Below, piece after piece: positions 1 to 10,129 of a stretch of DNA of 64,000 bases; position 1 is the stretch's first letter, and every line of letters begins with the position of its first letter. Position numbers and translations under genes: made by a program. The stretch is from positions 1 through 64,000 of the forward strand of contig CBFFRP010000275.1 of assembly GCA_965644295.1 (NCBI GenBank). The letters run 5' to 3'. Under the pieces are notes generated by a model that was not told where the DNA came from, made no database searches, and saw only the letters and a program-made list of their open reading frames with translations. Source of the DNA: Paraphysomonas bandaiensis. Its lineage: Eukaryota > Chrysophyceae.

Positions 1-319
1 ATACATACATACATACATACATACATACATACATACATACATACATACATACATACATACATACATACATACATACATACATACATACATACATACATAC
101 ATACATACATACATACATACATACATACATACATACATACATACATACATACATACATACATACAAGTACATATATACATACATACATACATACATACAT
201 ACATACATACATACATACATACATACATACATACATACATACATACATACATACATACATACATACATACATACATACATACATACATACATACATACAT
301 ACATACATACATACATACA

Positions 320-351
<32 letters not shown>

Positions 352-465
352 CATACATACATACATACATACATACATACATACATACATACATACATAC
401 ATACATACATACATACATACATACATACATACATACATACATACATACATACATACATACATACA

Positions 466-497
<32 letters not shown>

Positions 498-515
498 CAT
501 ACATACATACATACA

Positions 516-547
<32 letters not shown>

Positions 548-557
548 CATACATACA

Positions 558-591
<34 letters not shown>

Positions 592-607
592 CATATACAT
601 ACATACA

Positions 608-669
<62 letters not shown>

Positions 670-711
670 CATACATACATACATACATACATACATACAT
701 ACATACATACA

Positions 712-743
<32 letters not shown>

Positions 744-805
744 CATACATACATACATACATACATACATACATACATACATACATACATACATACATAC
801 ATACA

Positions 806-837
<32 letters not shown>

Positions 838-883
838 CATACATACATACATACATACATACATACATACATACATACATACA

Positions 884-915
<32 letters not shown>

Positions 916-1159
916 AATACATACATACATACATACATATACATACATACATACATACATACATACATAAATACATACATAGATACATACATACATACAT
1001 ACATACATACATACATACATACATACATACATACATACATACATACATACATACATACATACATACATACATACATACATACATACATACATACATACAT
1101 ACATACATACATACATACATACATACATACATACATACATACATACATACATACATACA

Positions 1160-1191
<32 letters not shown>

Positions 1192-1227
1192 CATACATAC
1201 ATACATACACACACACATACATATACA
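1..1227. repeat. (ATAC)n tetranucleotide array
   Basis: The unit ATAC (equivalently ACAT) is repeated for about 1.2 kb from the very start of the window, so the array continues to the left. It is broken only by scattered single-base or 2-base slips (for example near 166, 349, 494, 915 and 969). A short CA run at about 1207-1216 marks the change to the next block. No coding potential. Confidence 0.97.
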
Positions 1228-1954
1228 TACGTACGTACGTACGTACGTACATACGTACGCATGTATGTATCGTACGTACGTACGTACAGTACGTACGTAC
1301 GCACTGCATGCACGTACGTACGTACGTACGTACGTACGTACGTACGTACGTACTACGTACGCATGCACGCATGCACGTACGTACGTACGTACGTACGCAC
1401 GTAGCATGCACGCACGTACGTACGCACGTACGTACGTACGTACACGCACGCACGTACGTACGTCATGCTACGTACGTACGTACGTACGTACGCACGTACC
1501 ATGCACGTATGCACGTACGTATGTACACGTACGTACGTATGCACGCACGTACGCACGTACGTATGCACGTATGTACGTACGTATGCATGTACGTACGTAC
1601 GTATGCATGCATGTATGCACGTACGTACTGCACGTACGTACGTACGCATGCACGTACGCACGCACGCACGTACGCACGCACGCACGTACGCACGTACGTA
1701 CGTACGTACGCACGCACGTACGCACGCACGCACGCACGTACGTACGTACGCACGTACGTACGTACGTACGCATGCACGCATGCACGCACGCACGTACGCA
1801 CGCACGCACGTACGTACGCACGTACGTACGTACGTACGTACGTACGCACGTACGTACGTACGCACGTACGCACGTACGTACGTACGTACGTACGTACGTA
1901 CGTACGTACGTACGTACGTACGTACGTACGTACGTACGTACGTACGCATGCACG
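1228..1954. repeat. ACGT/ACGC-rich tetranucleotide core
   Basis: The period-4 phase continues, but the unit becomes ACGT with mixed ACGC, ATGC and ATGT variants. ACGT is self-complementary and holds a CpG in every unit, so this block is extremely CpG-dense compared with the AT-rich surroundings. It lies between an ACAT block on the left and an ATGT block on the right. Open frames here (RTYV-type repeats on both strands) are by-products of a period-4 sequence that happens to lack stop codons. Confidence 0.95.
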
Positions 1955-2673
1955 TATGTATGTATGTATGTATGTATGTATGTATGTATGTATGTATGTA
2001 TGTATGTATGTATGTATGTATGTATGTATGTATGTATGTATGTATGTATGTATGTATGTATGTATGTATGTATGTATGTATGTATGTATGTATGTATGTA
2101 TGTATGTATGTATGTATGTATGTATGTATGTATGTATGTATGTATGTATGTATGTATGTATGTATGTATGTATGTATGTATGTATGTATGTATGTATGTA
2201 TGTATGTATGTATGTATGTATGTATGTATGTATGTATGTATGTATGTATGTATGTATGTATGTATGTATGTATGTATGTATGTATGTATGTATGTATGTA
2301 TGTATGTATGTATGTATGTATGTATGTATGTATGTATGTATGTATGTATGTATGTATGTATGTATGTATGTATGTATGTATGTATGTATGTATGTATGTA
2401 TGTATGTATGTATGTATGTATGTATGTATGTATGTATGTATGTATGTATGTATGTATGTATGTATGTATGTATGTATGTATGTATGTATGTATGTATGTA
2501 TGTATGTATGTATGTATGTATGTATGTATGTATGTATGTATGTATGTATGTATGTATGTATGTATGTATGTATGTATGTATGTATGTATGTATGTATGTA
2601 TGTATGTATGTATGTATGTATGTATGTATGTATGTATGTATGTATGTATGTATGTATGTATGTATGTATGTAT
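1955..2673. repeat. (ATGT)n tetranucleotide array
   Basis: About 179 uninterrupted units of ATGT. This unit is the exact reverse complement of the ACAT unit in the left block, so the two outer blocks form inverted-repeat arms around the self-complementary ACGT core. The purity over about 719 bases suggests recent expansion. It ends only about 76 bases before the start codon of the channel gene. Confidence 0.97.
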
Positions 2674-2749
2674 ATAGAGGGGTGTGTCCATGTTCAGTGT
2701 GTCATGGACATGTAGAGTTAGACCTTAAGGACATTAGTGGATATCAATA
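2674..2749 (+). promoter_or_regulatory. channel gene leader with small hairpin
   Basis: The only non-repetitive sequence between the array and the channel ATG. It contains an 8-bp inverted repeat, TGTCCATG at 2685-2692 and CATGGACA at 2703-2710, around a 10-base loop. All other upstream sequence of this gene within the window is tetranucleotide repeat, so the promoter must lie in these 76 bases or in the repeat itself (inference). Confidence 0.4.
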
Positions 2750-5700
2750 ATGAGAAGCCCTCCTAATGGAAGTCTTACCCTCCAGGAGATCTTCTCATCT
2801 ATTCAAAACAAATCATATATACATTCAGTGCTTAGCGGAAGAGGTCAATGGGGAGTATTTCTAGTCAAGTGTCTGGTATGTCTCGTGTTCATATCAACTC
2901 TATCGTTTGCACTCTCTACTGTACCATCCTTACAAAAATATCAGAAATTATTTTCTGGTATTGATTATTTTTGTGTGTTAATCTTTACAGCAGGTATGAT
3001 GTACTTTCATATGCTTGTATATATATATGTATGTATAAAATAATATCTATGCAGAGTACATCATTAGAGTATATGTATCTGAGAAACGTGTGGAGTATAT
3101 ATGTCAAGCAATGTCTTTAATTGATCTAGCGTCCATATTACCCTCATGGGTGAATATGTGTTCAGCAAATGATCTTCCTCGATTACAATTTATGCGATTA
3201 TTGCGATTGTTTAAGTTTTTGATATCGACTAAACGGGGCAGTAAAGCCGTAGATGCTTTCCACACAAGCTGGGTTGAAAATTACTCCCTTATGCTAGCAG
3301 CTAGTTACGTGGGTATGTCCCTGTGGTTGCTAGCCTCTTCTTTGCAGTATTTGATCGAGTATGACAACGATGACATGCTCTGGTGTTACCCTGAAACAAT
3401 CACCAATGGTGATGGGTGTGTGTGCGACGATGAGGCTTGCACCGGACCTACTTGCATCTGTGTACACCGCTATGGATCTCTTCCCTCCGCACTCTTCTAT
3501 ACTCTCATGGAATTCAGTGGTACGTATATGTTGGCCAGTCAACACAGTTGCTTCGGAAGGGTTGTGGCCACGTGCACTGCAGTAATCTCGGTGGGTATCT
3601 TCGCCGTGCCCACCAGCCTCTTTGCCGCGGCGTTGAACGAAGCTGTATGCGTAATTCATGACGCCAAAAGTGATGTCGATGAGATTGCCCCTGAAAGTGA
3701 TGAGGAGCGCTGGAGCTCTTGCAGTGAAATTTCACGCTCCACTAGCGACAGCAGCAGTTCGCCCTTGTTTGAGACCAATAATCTTCATCGGATTGCTCTT
3801 CAGGCTTCTGCTGTAGCGACGTCCATGTATTCGACGTCTCGTGTGCCGCTATACACACTTACTCCGTGGTATGCCAGTCTTACCAAGGCGCTTATTTCCG
3901 CGTCGGTTGTATCCTCCATAGTTGGCACTGTCCATTTGGAAAGCTACGTAGGATTCATGGGCAGGAATGTCGCAGTGTATATGTTTTTATTTGTCGACAT
4001 TATATGTGCTACAGTATTTGGATTTGAACATATTGTGCGCGTGGCTGCCTCAGGTCCTAGAAAGACACTGCGACACATGTTTGATGTACTCTCTTTGGCT
4101 GACCTATTATCCTGGGCTCCCTCTGTTGTTCTGCTGTGTGGAGCCATCACGGAACCACCTCCTGCAGTGTCTCTTACCATTGCATTTTTTCGGCTAATCA
4201 AGTATGAGCGACATACTAATGGGTTTTGGATCCTGTTTAAAGTAATCGAAAACTCCTGGGGCCTCTTGTCTGTTGGGGGGACGGCCACTGTATGCATTGT
4301 CATGTTTGCGTCGACACTTCTCTACTATACAGAGAGCCAGAACCCGGACCCAAATGTCCGCAGGTACTATGATACTGTACCAATGGCTCTTTGGACAACG
4401 ATGATAAACATATCTGGCGCACCAGTGGTAGACTATTCTCCTCTGGGTAAGTTTGTAGCATCTTTCCTGGCGCTTCTATCGGTTGCGGTTTTTGCGGTGC
4501 CGATTGGAGCAATTGGCAGCGATTTCCAGACTGTTATGGACGATATGTCAGAGTTTCAACAGCGACAGGCTACCATACATGATTTGGCGCAAAAAACATG
4601 TTCTGGACTCTCCGACGGAGAGAGCACTGCGATGCGCCATGCACTTAGCCTGAACCCGGTGCGCTCTGTGTCTACTTACGACAATGATGAGAACGCACTA
4701 TCTGTAAGTGTGAAACGAAGCCAATCATTCTCTTATGGAAGTGTGGGTAGCGTGGCTGGGCAGTCTACATGTACCTCATATCCATCCTCAGGTCTATACT
4801 CATCGCTACCGCCTGAAGAAGGCGATGACACAGAACATGTTCGCCATTCTAATCTCCCCTTCCAGAGATGGGTACAACAGATGCTACAACAGGGATCGAA
4901 TTCCAACATCGGTGTATGGTTCACGAGAGTATCAGTTGGAGTGACACTCCTCAGCACAGTTGTAGAGATTGTGACAACTTGCGCGTTTGCTAGAACTAGT
5001 ATTTGCCAGACGCGAATATCCGTTATTGAATTCGTAGTAGTTATGTGGTTCTCTTTTGAGTACATTATACGTGCTTGCGCTCATGGTTTTGAGTACATGA
5101 CATCCAGTCTTGGTATGCTAGATGCAGCCACAACGCTACCATGGTATGTAGCCCAAGTAATTCCCGTGGTTGACAGGTATGATGGCTTTCTGAGGGCTTT
5201 TCGGCTGCTGCGAATTCTTCGGTTAGATGCATATATGCCAAGGTAAGAGTTTCGGTTGTATATCGGTTGTATAATTTTATGATTATCATGTATGTGTGAA
5301 CTTATGCAAAGAATATTCTGAAAGTATGTAACCTAGCCTGTCTCTAATTGACGACGCGATCGAAGACTGCTCTCGTGGCCTTTCGTTGGCACTCTATGCA
5401 TTCCTGGTATTGTGGTTTTCTTTCAATCAGTGGATGTATCTTGCTGAACGGTACGCCGCCAACACGGAGGCGAGTCATTTCGGAACCGCACTGCAATCAC
5501 TTCAGTACAGTGGAATGCTTTTGACTGGTAGCTACGGTCAGATGGATTTGACTCTGGCAGGTCAACTCTGTTGCTGTGTTGCTATCATTGCTGCTGTCGG
5601 AATTGCCACTGTACCGGCATCCATACTTGCCACTGCATTTGTCAACGTTTTACGTGAGGAAGCTGAGATCAATCACAAGAGAAAACTTGAGGTTGCATTG

Positions 5701-6546
5701 ATGGCACAAAAGTTGTTTCGTTTTAGGCAGACTACTATACACTCGATGAATTCTTTGGTGCGTAAGGTGGTCGTGAAGAAGCGATCTGAAGAATTAACTG
5801 GGATAATATACAAGTGGATGAACAATAGGTCTCTTTCATGGTATCCCAGTATAAATATATTTGTAATTTTGGTCAACACTGCGTTGATAATACTGAGCAC
5901 GGTGGCTGCTGTGAAACATGCGGTACCCCATATCTTCTGGCAGGGATGTGAGGTGATATTTGTTTTATATTTTACCATGGATTACGCTCTGACACTTATC
6001 ACGATTCGGCACAACTTATCCTTTGGTTGCAGTATAAAGAAGTACATGTTGTCATTCTCGGGTATTGCAGCTTTTGTCTCGATCGCTCCTTTTTATGCAC
6101 ATCAGTTACACTTGTTGTTGCGGCCTGGCATTGTGTATCATCATAAGACTGTGGTTGCTATAGAAATACTTCGTATATTTCGTGTAGTCGGACTGGATAA
6201 GTACATAAGGTCGTTCTATTATCTGAGTAGTGTACTCGGAAAAGTAGCACCGGTCTTAACTGCGGCAGGAATTGTTGCACTCGTTGTATGGGTAGGGGCC
6301 GGGACGCTATTCTACTTTTTAGAACGTAACTCAACTGACACTGTGTTTGTCTCTATTCCGATGTCGCTGTATTATTGTGCGATGTTCCTAGTTGGAGATT
6401 GGGAGGTTATTGATTTCTCTCCTATAGGGTCTGTCTTATGTGTGTTTTTGTCATTATTTGGAGTTACACTCTTTGCCGTTCCGGTAGGCATTCTTTTTGA
6501 AGGTTTCCAGGATGTTATGACGGAAAGCCATATTGTGGCTTCGTGA
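2750..6546 (+). CDS. four-repeat (24-TM) voltage-gated cation-channel-like protein
   Basis: Three exons (2750-2993, 3055-5242, 5337-6546; introns of 61 and 94 nt) give 1213 residues. The protein has four consecutive Kv-like S1-S6 units. Each shows an S2/S3 voltage-sensor pattern (EYIIRV...DLASILP; FEHIVR...LADLLSWAP; FEYIIR...MLDAATTLP; a weaker fourth). Units 1, 3 and 4 have an arginine-rich S4 (RLLRLFKF; FRLLRILRL; ILRIFRV). S6 segments carry the Kv-type AVP or TVP bend (FAVPTS, FAVPIG, ATVPAS, FAVPVG). The canonical TVGYG filter is missing from all four pores: SGTY (about residue 232), SGAP (532), TGSYG (872) and VGDW (1161). Long Ser-rich linkers follow units 1 and 2. The fold implies a single-chain pseudotetrameric plasma-membrane channel; the permeant ion cannot be told. 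Start chosen as the first ATG after the repeat; exon joins restore the S2 and S4 motifs. Confidence 0.88.
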
Positions 6547-6969
6547 GTAAATTAGTTTCAGTAGGGGGCCTCGCAGTGACTTGGGAAACGTGAGATTTAT
6601 TCTGATTCGCGTGCCATTCTGATTATAAATGTTATATTACACACACTTGTTATGTATATTTTTTTGTAGTGATATATATGTATACTTTACATATGCACAG
6701 CTTCACATAGCTTCGTTTCTATGTTGCGAATTCTGAAATTTCAAAGCTCAGAAGTAATAAACTGATCGTAAACAAAACACATTCTCAATTAAATGAAATT
6801 GTGATAATATTTTCACATCATTTATAGTTGTTTACTTTATTGATGTTGCCAATACCACCAATCAATAGCTTACGATCTTCAATAGACATGATCCTATACA
6901 GTCAATATATTTTAGTTTGTCTAGACTAATTCTTATCATTCTATTAACTTCGTATATACTACTTTTAAC

Positions 6970-7042
6970 TCTTGCATTCTATATTCAACGGGTATAATTC
7001 AAAAAAACCTAAAAATATAGCTTTTAATAAGCAAACTCAACA
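6970..7042 (+). repeat. 3' end of LTR-like repeat (fragment)
   Basis: The segment with ATAATTCAAA, then AGCTTTTAATAAGC and the terminus CTCAACA (7036-7042) matches the end of the 669-bp element at 41407-42075. Only the last 70 bases or so are recognisable. Confidence 0.55.
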
Positions 7043-7162
7043 AGATGTGTTATATATAACATAGATACTTAACCTTGCTGTATGGAGATGTGTCATATTT
7101 TGCTCTATATACTCCTACTGCTACACTTACTGAGAAAAGTGGTGAAGGTGGGGTCGCTTTAT

Positions 7163-7235
7163 AAGAAGCACTCATTGGATTAGGCGAATTGCTGGCTCGA
7201 AATGTCCCACTTGCTCGTGGGAAGTAGTGCTTCTT
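7163..7235. other. structured inverted repeat, possible small RNA or mini-element
   Basis: A 10-bp perfect stem (AAGAAGCACT at 7163-7172 and AGTGCTTCTT at 7226-7235) encloses a second hairpin (TCCCAC 7205-7210 with GTGGGA 7217-7222). The total is 73 nt, tRNA-sized. However, the arms do not fit a tRNA: there is no plausible D arm or anticodon arm and no good B box. It could be a structured RNA or the end of a small transposable element; the sequence alone does not decide. Confidence 0.3.
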
Positions 7236-8817
7236 TTAAGGCATTCTAACTGAGTAAAAACACACTATATACTATATACCATTGTTAATATTTGATTACT
7301 TTATACTTCAACGTGTCGATTACATGACTTACTACTGAGAGTATTTCTCATGTAATGGAAAAGTAAATGAAACAATCATCGATACATCTCGCAGAAAGTA
7401 AACAGTAAAGTTGGCAACGATGAAAAAAATAATAAAAAGATATTTGGTAAGCCATGAGTTACCTCATAAGTGTTAGATTTGATAGTGCGTTGTGAATATG
7501 ATTCAATCATTTCATTTGAACTTCTTCCCTTTTTTCTTTCGAAGATCTCTCAGTATTCGTTCTCATTTCAGCTATATTTCCATCGGTAAAAACTAAGCCA
7601 TCCATTGTCTCCCATTATCATTATCACTGATATTGTCTAACTCTTTCATCTTAATTCTCCTTACAGTTCCACGATTCCATCACAGCGATCATCTTCTCTC
7701 ATCAGTGTGATCTCTATACAGAATCAGAATCTCTTACAGTTATCTTCTTTTAATATTTAATTGAATTATATTCATGTAACTCATTCTTTGAATTCAGTGT
7801 TAAGATAAGTGAGATCTCTCTAGTGATACTCGTGAGATGAGATGAATCTTCTGAGTAACCATCTCAATGGATTGATTCATATATATTACTGTCATCCTTT
7901 ACATGTGATAATATGTCTGATATGTTCCTTAATAGACTCGTAAGGAGAATTCATAAGTAGATACTGTCTTATTGTGGTCAGGGTGGGTCTTATTTAGGAA
8001 AACTGAATTTCTGAATACTGAATTCTGAAAATTCAGTGGTCAAAAATGGCTTTTTTGGTGACTTATTAAGCAAAACTGAATTCTGAACACTTAATATAGC
8101 GATAAAATTCAGTGTTCAGTGTCGATTACTGCAATAAAAATCCATCTGAAAATGCTTTTTCAGTGAGAGGTCGGAGCACTGAATCAGAGTGTTGAATTCA
8201 TCAGTGGGATATCTAGATACGTGAGCCTCCTACCATATATATATACAGAGGTAGCCAGGTGCTGTCTACAGAGATTCTGTATGTCATAAGTATAAAAGCG
8301 TGTTTTGCGGTGGATTTTATGAGGAAAATCAGAAAACCCCAAAGAAAATCCCCCTAAAAAAAGGTGATACCCCAATTTGGTCATGAAAATCCCCATTCAC
8401 TGCACATCATATGTATGTACAGAGTATACCTGTATATATATATATATATATATGGTGCAGCATGTGGTCAAGCAACACTTGCATATATATATATATGAGA
8501 TGATCCACACAACAATTAATAGACTACTTACACATATCTCTTATTCATCATCCACCTAATCAACTTAGATTCAATCTACTATGATAGTTTCTATCTACCC
8601 ACTGTATCAGATGTCTCTTAAGGCTTCCTTATCATTCCAAGGACACTGCTTGGACTGTCTCTATTACAACACATCAGTTCCATGAATTGAAGGAGTTCAT
8701 TGTGGGACACATATGATTGATCCCATGATATACACGACACTGTTGTATCAGATTTTTAATGATATTTAATAATTTTGGATGGTTACTCTGTCATTATTTT
8801 GAGATCATCGTTACAGT

Positions 8818-9738
8818 ATGACAACTCGGAATTATAATACAGAAACTTCGCAGGTAATTAATGAGCTTCTACGTAAATACGAAGTCGTTATTGAATTTGA
8901 GGAAGGATCCAGCCAGTTTGACAAAGGATATCAATTTTTTAATGCCAAGGCCTTGTACTCAATCGCTAACATGCTGCGTATTGGTTCCAGCAATTCTTCT
9001 ATTCAGAAGTTAACTGTCGTTCGATCACTCAGTTTTATTGTTGAGCTACTCACAATGTGTTCTCTTAGAAATATTTCTATACTTAAGGAAAACTTATGTG
9101 GGTGCCTGTTTGCGGATGTATTGGCGGAACGTCTTTCTGACGTTTACCTCGTTTTTGATGATTGTCCTGTGTGTATTGGACTAGTGGGTGCATCTCTTCA
9201 GCTTTTAATGGAAAATGGTTATGCAGTGAAGTGCAACGAAAAGTCTGTGATGTTTTTAAAACATATTACTATCAAAATGCTTGGAACGCGAAGAAATACA
9301 ATAGAGTTGTACCACTTCGGAGCAGGGGTAAGTGTCCTGCAGCATTCAAAGGTCTTTCTACGAAACGATATATATGGTGCTCTGTGTATTCTTATCAGTA
9401 TATCATCCGAGAGACTCAAAAGCACACGATTAGCTCGTGAACTTCTTACGTTAGCATTGGTCTATGACTGGAGGAATTCGGGTGTACCTCGTGATAATGA
9501 CTTTTCAATCAACACGTGGCGAGCAGTCCTGACATGTTTAGAGTTTCACTTCATGGACCGTCGAATGGTTGTCCGTGCTGGATTGGCTTTATGCGGAATG
9601 CAACCTCATTGCCCTTTGCTGGAAGCGGAATTACAGCTGTATAATGTTAGGTGTACTCTCGATACATACATAGCTCAACACCAATATCACACTGCAGTGA
9701 GGGCGGTTTTCAAGGATTTATTTCAAAAGCACAGATGA
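8818..9738 (+). CDS. unrecognised alpha-helical protein, 306 aa
   Basis: Single open frame with ATG at 8818. An in-frame TGA lies six codons upstream, so this start is favoured unless an upstream exon joins at TTACAG just before it. I do not recognise a family. The sequence is rich in Leu, Ile and Arg with amphipathic helices throughout (for example LTVVRSLSFIVELLTMCSLR and AVLTCLEFHFMDRRMVVRAG). This would suit an ARM/HEAT-like or other all-helical scaffold. There is no signal peptide, no clear membrane segment and no catalytic motif. Codon use and the absence of low-complexity tracts make it look like a genuine conserved protein. It converges with the E2/F-box gene, with only 391 bases between the two stops. 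Confidence 0.65.
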   Translation: MTTRNYNTETSQVINELLRKYEVVIEFEEGSSQFDKGYQFFNAKALYSIANMLRIGSSNSSIQKLTVVRSLSFIVELLTMCSLRNISILKENLCGCLFADVLAERLSDVYLVFDDCPVCIGLVGASLQLLMENGYAVKCNEKSVMFLKHITIKMLGTRRNTIELYHFGAGVSVLQHSKVFLRNDIYGALCILISISSERLKSTRLARELLTLALVYDWRNSGVPRDNDFSINTWRAVLTCLEFHFMDRRMVVRAGLALCGMQPHCPLLEAELQLYNVRCTLDTYIAQHQYHTAVRAVFKDLFQKHR

Positions 9739-10129
9739 ATTAAAGAAGTTACATACCAAAAGATATCATACGTTTTTTCCTATTACATTTTTTCCTATTA
9801 CAGTTTTAAAGTGCGTACTCAATTTTTATTTCAACTTGTCAGTTTTAGACTGATACGTGTTAGTATTTGTTTGTATTTTAATATTATATCTAAATATTCA
9901 GAGATACCATGATGCTTAGCTAGCATCCGTAATTAAATTGGAATTTGAAAGTAGGCATTTCATTTAGTAATATTGACATTATAATGTACAAGCAGAGTTA
10001 AAGTGTATAGACCACACACATGCGCTAAGACTGAGCAAAAACAAATACAATTTCCAGTGATATTAAAACATCAGTTAGTTACAACATTAATAAAAAGGAA
10101 TGGATACGCTACTTTGACAATTTAATACT
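9739..10129. other. short convergent intergenic region
   Basis: AT-rich, no open frame of note. It must hold the 3' ends of the two convergent genes at 8818-9738 and 10130-13063. No structured terminator-like element seen. Confidence 0.6.

Larger units (their letters stand above)
6547..8817. other. intergenic, no gene seen (2.3 kb)
   Basis: AT-rich sequence with stops in all frames. It holds a fragment of the LTR-like repeat ending near 7042, a structured inverted repeat at 7163-7235, a cluster of ACTGAATT/AATTCAGT words around 8001-8210, and short TA runs near 8437 and 8482. The first few hundred bases are probably the 3' end of the channel transcript. Confidence 0.6.

Noticed and set aside
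1265-2750. Long open frames of RTYV, MYVC and IHTY repeats on both strands
   Set aside because: Period-4 DNA read in three frames gives stop-free peptides; no start context, no other sequence and the same in every frame.
7164-7234. tRNA gene
   Set aside because: Right size and a closed stem, but no D arm, anticodon arm or T loop in the expected places on either strand.
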